From Canna indica (lineage: Eukaryota > Streptophyta > Magnoliopsida > Zingiberales > Cannaceae): a DNA stretch of 64,000 nucleotides. Location of the stretch: assembly GCA_034359265.1 (NCBI GenBank), contig CP136894.1:28612501-28676500 (forward strand). Direction: 5' to 3'. Shown piece by piece: positions 23,071 through 33,300 of the stretch. The position numbers were made by a program, and so were the translations under genes. How positions within the stretch are numbered: the first letter of the stretch is position 1; the number at the start of each line of letters is the position of its first letter. Below the pieces are notes generated by a model, which searched no databases, was not told where the DNA came from, and was given only the letters and a program-made list of their open reading frames with translations.

Positions 23071-24950
23071 GGGGGCGTTTGGTTACCCGCAAGTGTAAAT
23101 GCTGCAAAATCTATTTGCATGCAAAAGCAAATGCCCGCAAATAGATTTTGCAGCCTACCGTTTGGTTGCCCGCAAGTAGAGTTGCAACTTCTATTTGCAA
23201 GCATTTGGTTGGCCACAAATGGAAGTTGTAAATACACTTGCAACTTGCAACGTGCAACTTGCATCTTACGAAATTTTTCGGGTCGGGTCGGGCACGAATT
23301 TTCTCAAGTCGGGCTGAGCCGGGCCGGGACGGGACGGGCCGAGCATGCACGAATTTATCCGGGCCAGGTACAAACTTTTTCGGGCTGGGCCGGGCACGAA
23401 CTTTTCGGGTCGGGTCGTGCACAAATCTTTTTGGGCCGGGCCGGACACGAATTTTTTTGAGTCGGCCCGAGCCGGACCGGGACAGGTAGGCAGTGCACGA
23501 ATTTTTTCGGGCAAGGCTGGGCCGAACACAATTTTTTTTTCGGGCTGGGCACGAATTTTTTTTCTGGTCAGGCCGGGCCGGGCATGAATTTTTTTGAGCT
23601 GGGCCGGGAAATGAATTTTTTCAGGCCGGGTCGGGCAGGAATTTTTTTGGGCCAGGCCGAGCACGAAATTTTTTTGGCCGGGAACGAATTTTCTCATGCG
23701 GGGTCGGGCATAAATTTTTTGGGCCGAGCCGAGTCAAGATGGGCAGTGCACGAATTTTTTCGGGCAAGGTTGGGCCCGATGCGAATATTTCGGACTGGGC
23801 ATGAATTTCTTTTCGTGTTAGGTCGGGCTGGGCATGAAATTTTTCGGGTCGGGACACGAATTTTTTTGGGCAGGGCTGACCACGAATTTTTTCAGGCAGG
23901 GCCACGCAAGAATTTTTTCGGTCCAGACCGGGCACGAATTTTTTTGGGGCGGGCCGAGCACAAAATAGTTTGGGCCGGGTTGGGCACGAATTCTTTGGGG
24001 TTGGGCCGTGCACGAATAATTTTGGGCCGGGCAAGGCACGAATTTTTTCGAGTCGGCACGAGTCGGGCAGTGCATAAATTTTTTCGGGCAGGGCTGGGTT
24101 GGGCACGAATTTTTTTGGGTCGGGCATGAATTTTTTTGGGCCGAGCCGGGGTACGAATTTTTTTTGGGCAGGGCCGGGCCGACAGTGAATTTTTTCGAGC
24201 CAGGCTGAGCACGAATTTTTTCGGGGCTGGCCAAGCACAAATTTTTTCGGGCTAGGCCAGGCACGAAATTTTTGAGTCGGGCTGGGCACGAAATTTTTCA
24301 GGCCGGGTTGGGCACGAATTTTTCGGACCGAGTCGGGCTGGGACATGCCGTGCAGTGCACGAATTTATTGGGTCGGGTCGGACACAAATTTTTTCAGGGC
24401 GGGACGGACACGAATTTTTTCTGGCCGGGCCGGGCACAAATTTTTTCGGACCAGGCTGGACACGAACTTTTTTGGGCCGGGTCGGGCATAAATTTTTTGG
24501 GTCGAGCCTGGGACAAATTTTTTCGGGCCAGGCTAAAAACTTAGGCCCGACACGATTTGTCTGACAAATTAATAATTTTTAATTTTTATATAATACTAAA
24601 AATATATTAAAAAATCTATCAAATGACATCAGATGTAAAATCTGACACTACCATCAGGTTCAGCACGCAAAAACCTACAACTTTGATATTTATCTCGTCT
24701 TCATCCGACGACTCTATGTCGCCAAAATTAATTATTTTCAATACTTAAATTATTGCATTTGCAGCCCGCAATCTTGTATTGCGGGCTTTTTGGGCTGAAA
24801 TTCTACTTGCGGCCCGCAAATGATATTCGAAATACAAGTTGCAACTAATAAATGTTGCAAAATGATTTTGCAGCCAACCAAACAAATTTGTTATCTAAAT
24901 GCTGCAACTAGAGTTGCAGCATTTATACTTGCGGGCAACCAAACGCCCCC
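23071..24950. mobile_element. PIF/Harbinger-like non-autonomous transposon (copy 1)
   Basis: 1,880 bp with long terminal inverted repeats beginning GGGGGCGTTTGGTT and extending about 37 bases with two mismatches, and a TAA target duplication (23068-23070, 24951-24953). The outer 200-400 bases are rich in TTGCAGCATTT/GCGGGC palindromic blocks. The interior (about 23270-24545) is a minisatellite. No transposase. The 3-bp TAA duplication suggests PIF/Harbinger. It lies in the intron of the K+ channel pseudogene, 12-14 bases from the acceptor of the next exon. Confidence 0.85.
23270..24545 (+). repeat. GC/AT mosaic minisatellite inside PIF-like element
   Basis: About 1.28 kb of degenerate tandem units of some 20-45 bases built on GGGCCGGGCACGAATTTTTT. 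GC-rich GGGCCGGG blocks alternate with ACGAATTTTTT blocks. All frames stay open for long stretches on both strands (KKFVPGP..., GRARHEFF...). These are array by-products, not proteins. Confidence 0.85.
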
Positions 24951-24953
24951 TAA

Positions 24954-25440
24954 ATGATTGTGAGCAGCAGAGACTAAATTATAGAAATTACCTTTAAAAA
25001 CATGCTTTGTCATAACCAAATATCAAAGTGAATTGCCTCAAAAAAACATCTATCAAATTGAATGTTAATAAAGAAAAACCTTCCGTAGGAAATACAGAAT
25101 GCAGCACTTCACATATTTAAGCAGCAAGCTTATTCTATATAAAATTATTGGACTAAGATAAAAATTCAAATACAATTGCAAATTCCTGTAGTACAGAAGA
25201 GGAACAACTCTAGTTGAAGTTCAAGTTTAGTTTGAAGTAGGCCATTGAAATGTTTCTTGACCTACTCTTGAATAATGAATTAAGAATCAAGTTGATCTAA
25301 TGACACTTGACCTGGAATAATTTTTTCTTCATGTTTTGAGTATTGGATTAATATTAGGAAAAAAACTCACCTTTGTACATTATTATCTCCTGTAGAAAGC
25401 ATATTGTAATATTTCTTGTTGATTAGAAAGAGGAGCAATT
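24954..25440. other. intron of the K+ channel pseudogene
   Basis: AT-rich sequence between the PIF-like element and the S6-encoding exon. No coding frame seen. Confidence 0.5.
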
Positions 25441-25934
25441 AAACACTTACGAAGTTTCGGGTGCGTTGTGTGCCATGTACTATAAGGTTTGTCATGTTTC
25501 CAATGAGGTATGCTGTCAATCCCAAATTAAACATCATCCATCCAGTGAACAGCAAAGAGAGTCACCTGAACCCAACAAAGAAGTTGAAGAAAATACATTT
25601 TCATCATTCATCCACACCATTTGTTGTTGGGCATAGAAAGGATGTAAAAGAAGAGATAAAAAAAAATTACCAGAACAAGCTTTGTGCATCGAGTCCAGAA
25701 GTAATTAAACCTGATTTCCTTCTCAATCCTATTGAAAGAAAAGAATTGATGCAATTATCATCCATTTTTCACAGTCTCATTCAACTTTGAAGAAAAACAT
25801 AAAATACTAACCTTGAGAAAAGAGAATTGACCCGACGAAGCTGCCACAGTCGGAGCATATTGAGCACCTTAGAGTCAAGGCCATTGCCACTTTTCTCAAA
25901 GAGACAAAGCTATCGGGATGTTACGGCCGATTGG

Positions 25935-26363
25935 AGTCGCATGTCGTCGTAATTGGCCGGTTGGAGTCGCTTGTCGCCGATTGGGAGTGGGACTGTCGCC
26001 ACTTTTCTTTTACATCCACAGGGAGTCGGCGCCGAATGTAGAAACTTAGAATTTAGGGTTAGAAACTTAGGTTATAAGGTAAACGGGTAAATTGGTAAGT
26101 GGTAATGGGTTTTGGATTATAATTTAATAGTTGGTAATTATAAACGGTTTTGGGTACCGGTTAACCACTGTTAACCGGTAATCGAAACCAAAATTTATAA
26201 TCGGTTTCGGTTATCGATTATCCGCGACCTGGTAATCGAAATCGAACCGATTTAAAGTGGTTTTTGAGTTTCAATAATCGAAACCGAAACCGAACCGCAA
26301 AATCATTATCCAAAACCAGATGTTACGGTTCGGTTAACTGGTTCCAATTGGCACCCCTAAATA
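25935..26363. repeat. probable hAT-like fragment with CCGAAACCGAA repeats
   Basis: The right end reads CCAATTGGCACCCCTAA, resembling the TAGGGGTGG end type of hAT MITEs. The segment 26140-26350 is made of GGTTAACCGG, AACCGAAACCGAA and TTCGGTTA variants like those at 22030-22215. The left boundary is not visible. It lies directly 5' of the S4 exon and probably replaced upstream channel sequence. Confidence 0.5.
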
Positions 26364-27366
26364 AGACATATCATCAACATGAAATCAAGTTATTGAAAGT
26401 AAAAAAAAATGTTTAAACTTGCTGTACATTTATTATCATAAAAAGGCATGTTCAAGATGCAATCCTAATGTGAACTAAGAGCAGCATTTCATCAACAAAA
26501 CAAGTGAAAAAAAATGCAACAGTATGAAATATTTTATGGTAATATACCATTCTTTTTATAAATTAATATTTTAATTTATATGTGTTAGTATATATAAAAA
26601 AATAAATTTTATTTGTAAATAAATATTGTAACATATATATATGTAAAATATAATATAATATTTTCATATATAATTAATAGAATATGTATTTTATTATATA
26701 GAAAAAATAATTTTTATTTATAGTTAATATGAAAAATTATATATTTTACTAAAAATAAATTAAAATAAAATAAATATGTAGAGAATTCAACTATTATTTA
26801 ATCTAATAATGTTGAGAATATAAATTATAAATTTTGCATTAAATGCAAATTTGAAGCTAATATTGATTTTTTCTTTCAATTACAATGCAGGAAGTGCAAC
26901 TTACCTAGATCCCCCTAAGTAAATTACTTTCTGTGTTCTGCAGAAAATTGCACTTGCTAAGGAAGTTGTACTTCTTGCGAAATGCAGAAAGTGTGTCGAC
27001 CAAACAAAAACTATTTTGGCTACTTCCTGAGAAGTACAACTTCCTGCATGAAGTTGTGTCAATTAAACGAGTCCTAAAACTGCTATGCCAAGTATAAACT
27101 ACCCTAAGGAACAATTTTTAAAAGGTAAATTACAAATCATGAAACATCTAAATTTTCTGAAAGAAGCTGGAAACTCTTCAATTTACTAACAGGGTTTTCC
27201 TAATGAACTTCTAGCCCTAGCTCTCACTCAATATCCAATGCTTCATAGTTTCACATACGGATATGCAACCGCATGGATCCCTTCCCGAAACCAAGAATAA
27301 ACTTTGAATTTTAGTTTTAGGGCAAACTATCATGTGTTTTAAAAGCAAAATAAAAACACACACACA
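26364..27366. other. AT-rich region with MITE-like palindrome
   Basis: No gene. 26520-26880 is extremely AT-rich. 26887-27075 has inverted copies of GCAGGAAGTGCAACTT and AAGTACAACTTCCTGC and may be the end of a MITE whose other end I cannot place. Confidence 0.4.
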
Positions 27367-27367
27367 C

Positions 27368-27466
<99 letters not shown>

Positions 27467-27527
27467 TAGAGAGAGAGAGAGAGAGATACGGCGAGGGGCG
27501 ACGTAGGCGGGCGACAGTGTGTGTGTG

Positions 27528-27580
<53 letters not shown>
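27367..27580 (+). repeat. compound microsatellite (GATA)n-(GA)n-(GT)n-(GA)n
   Basis: About 24 GATA units (27368-27466, one variant GATAAATA) run into GA repeats (27467-27486). After 30 unique bases come a short GT run (27517-27530) and a second GA run (27533-27579). The minus-strand frames reading YLSIYLS and SLSLSL are repeat artefacts. Confidence 0.95.
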
Positions 27581-27582
<2 letters not shown>

Positions 27583-27689
27583 ATACCGACAGTGCAAAAG
27601 TCGGTGGCGGCAAAGCCCTGATGAGTGAGAGCTAGGGCGAGTGATCAAGCGGGGAAGAAAAGAAATGATTGGGCGGGTTAAGTAATTTT

Positions 27690-27909
27690 AACCCTTGACG
27701 GCTTTGCGGACCGCCCTAGCAGTCGCGACACGGTCGCCAAACCGTCGCTTTGTCATTAATATTGCAACGGCCCTTGAGGCAATCATAGTGTTGTCGCCAA
27801 CCAGGCTACTCCGCGACCCCAATGGACGGCGGTTGCAGAACGTCGCATCTGCGACGCCTCCAGTGCTGTCACAGATGAGCCGTCGCAAAAAGCCAAGTTT
27901 TTAGTAGTG
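27690..27909. mobile_element. CACTA terminal region (right end)
   Basis: The segment ends AAGTTTTTAGTAGTG at 27909, the inverse of CACTACTAAAAA, the En/Spm terminus. It is filled with GTCGC/GCGAC subterminal motifs as at 43380-43624 and 45800-46013. The element would extend to the left. No matching CACTAC end is visible within several kb, so it is truncated or its other end was overwritten. Confidence 0.7.
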
Positions 27910-28029
27910 TTATAATATCAAACGAGACATCAAATTATAATATAAATTATACTATTTATATCAAAATGTAATATTTACATTGTATCAATTTACATTATAT
28001 CAAAATAGAAAATCAAATATACATCAATC

Positions 28030-29187
28030 ATGAGGCGCATTAGGTGGCGGCGAGGGATACGGCAAGTAGATGGGCTACGTGGGGAGGGCATTAGCAGACG
28101 TCGATGATAATGATGGATTTGATGTTGATGTCATCGCATCGAATGACGGGGGAGGCGAAGGGGCCGGAGCACCAGGTATGGAAGAAGCAATGTGTGTCAT
28201 GTACTGAGTCATATGTGCCATATGATTCCTCGTAGCAGCCACCTCAGTGATGAGGCGTGCATGAGAAGACTCTGAGTCTACAAATCGATCCTGACTCGCA
28301 TTGATGTTGATGGACCAGCGACGGAAGAGGTGAAGGCCGACGACCCCGTACCATGTGGCTGCAACAACGTTCATGCGTGGGCCGTTGTGCCAATGCCATA
28401 TACACGGCCATGGTCGACTCTTGTCACCTACATCTATGCATCAGCATCGAGCTGATGCTGCGTAGGATCACCTCCCCGTTAGATCACCAACTCAATATAT
28501 ATACATGGCCTTTAAAGATTGATTAATTAAATTAATTATACATAATTGAACTAAGTTAATTTTTTAAAAAATATGAACTTTATTAAATATTAACTTACCA
28601 GTATCGTCTCCGGCCTCCCTCTGATGAACTCACCCCGACGAGGACCATGCCTATATCTATGCATCTCCTCGAACACCCTCAAAGGATCAACCGGGATGAG
28701 CGTCCCTAGCTCGTCTCACATCTCCTACAATAAAATAAATATAATTAGTTTTTCTATAATAATAAAAAAACAAATATTAAATTACTTACCAATCGACACT
28801 CGTGGCTGGTAAATAAGATGGACCCACTAGTATGTCGGCAGACGGATCCCTCGACTAGCGTCATCTGGTTCTGGTGCGCTGTCCGGGAGGCACGTTGCCA
28901 CTCCTCTGATGCCCAGATGTCGCGTAGCCGATCCCATACGTAGCTCGTCATCCAATTGGGCCCATGTCCCTTAAGCGCGTCCAAAGGTGTATCCCAGTTA
29001 TCGCCTACATTTACCCGCGCCTCATCCCACACTCGATGGAGGATACCCTTGAAAAGTTTCTTATTGTAAGCTTCCCAAGCATCCTCCCTGAGCAATGTGT
29101 CCCTTAAGCTTCTTATTTGTTTTAGATTATATATAAGTATATTTATCATCATTTATACTATGTATATACTAGAAACGTACTCAACCC
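28030..29187 (-). pseudogene. CACTA accessory protein (Transposase_24-like) exons
   Basis: Minus-strand exon 29152-28800 encodes KGHGPNWMTSYVWDRLRDIW and ASRTAHQNQMTLVEGSVCRH, the conserved core of Transposase_24 (Ptta/En/Spm, PF03004). It ends at a GTAAGT donor (about 28790). The next exon (about 28725-28600) has DELGTLIPVDPLRVFEEMHR and RHGPRRGEF with one TGA, again ending in GTAAGT. A third part (28420-28075) has GRVYGIGTTAHA and a Pro/Ser-rich tail. Intact splice signals but a stop in exon 2 and others later. It is cut at 29187 by a copia LTR. Confidence 0.7.
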
Positions 29188-29450
29188 TGTTGGCCTAAGA
29201 TTTTTTACCTTGGTCTTAATCTCGATTTTGATGATAATAAACATGGAACTAATGTTTCATTGAGAAATACTTTCAGGTTCCAAGTCGGTTAGCGCTCGAC
29301 GTACACGATTGGAAAAATCGGAGAAATAGAAGAAATCAGCAATGACGCTCGTCGACGCGCTCGGATTCATCGGGTAGTTAGAGTTTAGCTTTGGAATGTC
29401 TATAATGTATATGTAATTCTCTTCTATGATGCAAAGAACCCAAAAACCAA
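29188..29450 (+). repeat. Sirevirus-like LTR, 5' 260 bases only (copy H)
   Basis: Starts TGTTGGCCTAAG at 29188 and matches the first 260 bases of other copies up to CAAAGAACCCAAAAACCAAACC. It is then fused directly to gag coding sequence. U3 array, TATA box, R, U5, PBS and the gag start are missing through one deletion. Confidence 0.82.
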
Positions 29451-30540
29451 ACCAACAAATTGATATGTTTGAATTAAATGCTAAAGCTATAAATTGCATA
29501 GTTTGTTCTTTGGAAAATAATATCTTTGGATTGATCATGCATTGTATTTCGGCTTTTGATATTTGGGCAACTTTAAACATGTTATATGATTATGCCAAGA
29601 CCGAAGAGATTGGCACTTCTATTGAAGATAGTGATGACAATGGTCATTCACCTACCCCTAATCTTGATTTTGATGCTCATAGCTCTTCTAGTCAAACGTG
29701 TAGCTTCAAGAGCCAAAAAAGGAAGGTAGTGTGTCATGCATGCAAGGAAAAGGGGCATGTGAAGAAAAATTATCCTACCATGAAGAATAAGGCAAAGAAG
29801 AGGTCAAATATTTCCACATCATCATCTTATTCAAATGAAGCATCCTCTTGTCATGACTATGAAGCTAGTTCAAAAGATTGCCTCATGAATGCTAATGATG
29901 AGGTATATACTCTTCTTCTTCTAGTCATTATAATAAAAAGGATAGTATTAATTAATCTAGTTCTCATGACATGTTTTACGATGAATTAATGGATGAATGT
30001 AAAATCATGTATGTCTTGATTGTTAAAAAGGATAAAGAAAACAAAAAATTAAAGAAGGAAAACTTGACTCTTAGCTCTCATTTACATGATGCTAAATTAG
30101 AAAATGAGAAGCTAAAAATTAGTGTCTCTAATCCATGCCATGTTGTTTTATGTATTGACACTAAGGATTTGAAAAACAAAAATGGCATGCTAAAGAATGA
30201 AAATAACATATTGAAATCTCAAGAAAAATGACACTTAAGGATTTTAAGGATTTTAAAATGACACTCAAGGATTTTAAGGATTTTAAAATGACACTCAAGA
30301 AATCTCAAGAATGAAAAATGACACTTAAGGATTTTAAGTTTAATGGACATTGTTTTTATTGTGGTATTTTTTTTGCTATGTTATTTATGATTGTGCATTC
30401 AAGAAAAATCCAAGTGTATCTAAGACACTTTGGACTCCTATGCCATCTAACCTCCAAGGACCCAAAGCCATTTGGGTACTAAAGATTTCTTGTTCTTTTG
30501 TAGGGGAGCTACCACACAAGAGTGAAAGATAGATGATGTG
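29451..30540 (+). pseudogene. copia gag fragment of element H
   Basis: An open stretch to 29989 encodes the HCISAFDIWATLNMLYDYAK region and a first zinc knuckle CHACKEKGHVKKNY, again with Tyr in place of the last Cys. A frameshift leads into a charged coiled coil (29971-30231). A second knuckle (CFYCGI...VIYDC, with a frameshift) and FKKNPSVSKTLW...GPKAIWV follow to 30530. It closely parallels the minus-strand gag at 10990-12383. Short tandem GATTTTAAGGATTTTAAAATGACACT repeats occur at 30236-30330. Confidence 0.8.
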
Positions 30541-31117
30541 TTGAAGTTGACCAAAGAGTTGAATGAATGATCCTTATATGGTTACAACTTCAAGCTTTCA
30601 CCTAGATGCCTTAGGTAAAATTGGCATCAAATATTTTGGTATCATCTTCAATCTAACTTTGATCTATTTTAGTTGAAGTTTATGATACTATGCATAATTT
30701 GATTGAGTTTTGTCCACTCTCAATATGATTTCAAAAATATTTTTTTGATTTTTGATTTTCAATCTCTTCGGAGACCTATGTAGCTTATAATGGGCTCATG
30801 CGACCTTGCGGTTCAAAATCGTATGCTCATTGTGGCCTTTCAGTTTACAACCAATAGGAAGGGTTGGAGATCTTACTTTTTAAATTTTCATATTTTGAGA
30901 TCTCTCGATTCATTTCGGATTCATGGTTATTTATTTTGAAATTAATCTTTAACTATTTAACAAAGTAGACTTTAATATGGATAATTGATTCTCTCTCTTT
31001 GCTACTTAGTATGGCAACTTGCTAGTATTCATATTGTCATTGAAGATTACTTGCAAGTCATCAAAAATTGAATGGAAGGCTATTCTAATGAAAATAGAAA
31101 ATGAAATGAAGTTTGGC
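30541..31117 (+). other. interior of element H, non-coding
   Basis: The sequence matches, inverted, 10355-10985 in the non-autonomous element (including the CCTATTGGTTG / CAACCAATAGG block). This shows both copies share the same pol-less continuation after gag. It is cut at about 31117 by the gypsy element. Confidence 0.65.
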
Positions 31118-31835
31118 TAAATTCCCATGGATGAGTGGAACGAGAATGCATCGTGTAAGTGGAACGATGACCCAGTTTCAGTACTTGCCTGCGCACCTCA
31201 GCCATGTCTGGTACTACTATCCGATCTCTGAACCTCAGCACACCTTCTGAGTCCAATCTGAAACCGTTCTCTGCATCACCTCTTTGTACCAAGTCCTTGG
31301 TCAGTGCACAAAAGGCATCTTCCCCCTGTGCAGCACGCAGCATGTCCACCAGCATGGACTGTACCCGCAGATGGGCCATCAGGACACCTGAAGCTGACAC
31401 TGATAAGGTTGCACCCCCATCTAGGCATAAAGCCAACTCTCGAGCTAGAGGCATCCGCTTAGCTTCCAAATGGGCCAAACTGCCCATGGATTTTCTACTC
31501 AGCGCATCTACTACCACATTTGCTTTCCCTGGATGATACATAATGGTGCAATCATAGTCCTTTAGGAGCTCTAGCCACCTCCTCTGCCTGAGGTTTAGCT
31601 CCTTTTTGGTAAGCAAGTACTGGAGACTCTTGTGATCTGTGTAGATTTCGCAAGTCTCCCCGTACAAGTAGTGCCTCCAAAGCTTCAGTGCAAAGACCAC
31701 TACCGCTAATTCTAGGTCATGCGTCGGATAGCTCTTCTCATGAACTTTCAACTGGCGAGACGCATAAGCAATCACTCTGCCATACTGCATCAAGACGCAG
31801 CCCAGACCAACCCGAGAGGCATCACAGAAAACCAC
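31118..31835 (-). pseudogene. Tekay-like gypsy RNase H and start of integrase
   Basis: The frame opens [20 protein letters not shown] and includes [12 protein letters not shown] and the [20 protein letters not shown] block of chromovirus RNase H. The following [12 protein letters not shown] linker and an integrase zinc-finger start ([17 protein letters not shown]) are present. Homology ends at about 31123, where element H sequence begins, so integrase and the chromodomain are missing. This piece has no internal stop. Confidence 0.85.
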
Positions 31836-31841
31836 AAACCC

Positions 31842-32960
31842 TCATGAGCCGAAAGGTATAGCCAACACGAGTGTAGATGTCAAACATGCCTTGAGCTTTT
31901 GAAAGCTCGCCTCGCATTTGTCATTCCAAACGAATCTGACCTTCTTCTGGGTCAATCGAGATAGAGGGGCTGCAATTCTGGAGAAATTCTCCACAAACTT
32001 CCGGTAATAATCGGCCAACCCAAGAAAACTGCAAACCTCGGTCACACTAGTCGACCGCTTCCAGTTCTGAACCACTTCAATCTTGGCAGGATCTACCCTT
32101 ATTCCTTCCTTGCACACTACATGGCCCAAGAACCCTACACTCTTCAACCAAAATTCACACTTGAAAAATTTGGCAAACAAGCGGTGCTCTCTAAGGATTT
32201 CTAGGACCATTCTCAGGTGCTTAGAGTGCTCTTCCTCACTCTTGGAGTAAACCAAAATGTCGTCAATGAAGACAATCACAAAGCTGTTCGGGTACTCCTT
32301 AAATACCCTATTTATTAGGTCCATGAAGACAGCAGGTGCATTGGTTAGGCCAAAGGACATCACTAGGAATTCATAGTGACCATAGCGAGTCCTAAAGGCC
32401 GTCTTTGGCACATCGCAGTCCCGGATTCTCAACTAATGGTATTCGGACCTCAGATCTATCTTTGAGAACCATTAAGCCCCCTGCAGCTGGTCAAATAGAT
32501 CGTCTATCCTGGGCAGTGGGTAGCGATTCTTAACAATCACCTTGTTCAGCTACCTATAATCAATGCACATGCGCATCAACCCATCCTTCTTCTTCACGAA
32601 GAGAACCGAGGTACCCCAGGGTGACACACTCGGCCAGATGAACCCCGGGTCTAGCATTTCCTGTAATTGCACCTTTAGCTCTCTGAGTTCGGCCGGTGCC
32701 ATCCTGTAAGGGGGAATGGAAATTAGTTTCACCTCGGGCTGCAGATCAATGCAAAAATAGACCTCCCTTCTGGGCGGCAACCCTGGCAATTCCTCGGGAA
32801 ACACATCAGGGAATTCACAGACCACGGGGGTTCCGCTGACATGCTTTGCTTCACCCCCTTCCTCCTCAACCACAGCTACAAAGGCCAGGAAAGATTGGTA
32901 GCCGCCCCTAAGCAATTTGCGAGCCTTTAGGGCTCAGATGACCCCTATCGGCTTGCTACC
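31842..32960 (-). pseudogene. Tekay-like gypsy reverse transcriptase, three stops
   Basis: Reading leftward: [18 protein letters not shown], the [20 protein letters not shown] palm start and MCIDYR, then TAG. This is followed by LNKV, stops near 32490 and 32430, then [20 protein letters not shown] and the active-site FIDDILVYS, thumb and connection to about 31842. The catalytic Asp pair is intact, but stops at three positions kill the protein. Two of them replace codons that are normally Glu or Gln in relatives. Confidence 0.87.
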
Positions 32961-33049
32961 TCCCTCCCCTTGGAAGATGAACTGCGGTAGCCCAGGCTTA
33001 TAAACATCACTGCTTTGGTTCTGCAGTCCAACATTGCGAAATACTCTGC

Positions 33050-33300
33050 CAGCTAGTCCATGCCAAGGATGACATCAAGCTCAAGAGTGGGTAGGAGTGT
33101 CAAGTCTGCACTCAGCACATGGCTGCATATGAGCACTTCACACCCTTGATAAATTGAGGTTGCTAAGATTGCATCGCCCGTAGGCGTTGATACCATCAAT
33201 GGCCCATCAAGCATAGAGGGTGCCATTGGCAGCTTTGTAGCAAATATGGCAGACACAAATGAGTGTGTGGAACCCGGATCAAATAATACTTATGCAGCAG
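33050..33300 (-). pseudogene. Tekay-like gypsy aspartic protease
   Basis: The frame contains LFDPGSTHSFVS (active-site region, with DPG instead of the usual DSG) and later LELDVILGMD, the typical end of the retropepsin fold. A TAA precedes VLFDPG. It lies between gag and reverse transcriptase as expected. Confidence 0.75.

Larger units (their letters stand above)
22376..25930 (-). pseudogene. KAT-type Shaker K+ channel pseudogene without pore
   Basis: Exons read right to left. About 25811-25895 carries the S4 voltage sensor LNMLRLWQLRRVNSLFS. 25671-25728 has IEKEIRFNYFWTRCTKLVL. 25451-25565 has VTLFAVH (start of S5) followed directly by MMFNLGLTAYLIGNMTNL (S6) and RTRNF. 22973-23056 has DTIQAASEFATRNHLP and MLSHICL of the C-linker. 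Motifs match plant inward-rectifying KAT/AKT channels, closer to KAT. The pore loop with its selectivity filter, expected between S5 and S6, is absent inside one exon. Splice donors GTAAGT and acceptor TAG flank the exons; two bases seem lost at the 25451 donor. A hAT MITE splits the last exon and a PIF-like element fills the preceding intron. Earlier and later exons were not found. Confidence 0.82.

Noticed and set aside
23266..24544. Long overlapping open frames on both strands (up to about 240 codons) suggesting a Gly/Arg- or Pro/Lys-rich protein
   Set aside because: They arise from a degenerate tandem repeat lacking stops in most frames, sit inside a non-autonomous transposon, and have no start context, domain or homologue pattern. 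The same holds for 37995-39152.
23086..24930. CRISPR-like regular array or satellite locus
   Set aside because: Units are degenerate, without unique spacers, and lie inside a TIR transposon of a eukaryote.
27217..27648. Minus-strand frames with SLSLSL and YLSIYLS tracts
   Set aside because: Translations of GA and GATA microsatellites; not genes.
28075..28374. Independent small host gene on the minus strand
   Set aside because: It continues the Transposase_24-type CACTA gene (GRVYGIG block then a Pro/Ser-rich tail) and is part of that pseudogene.
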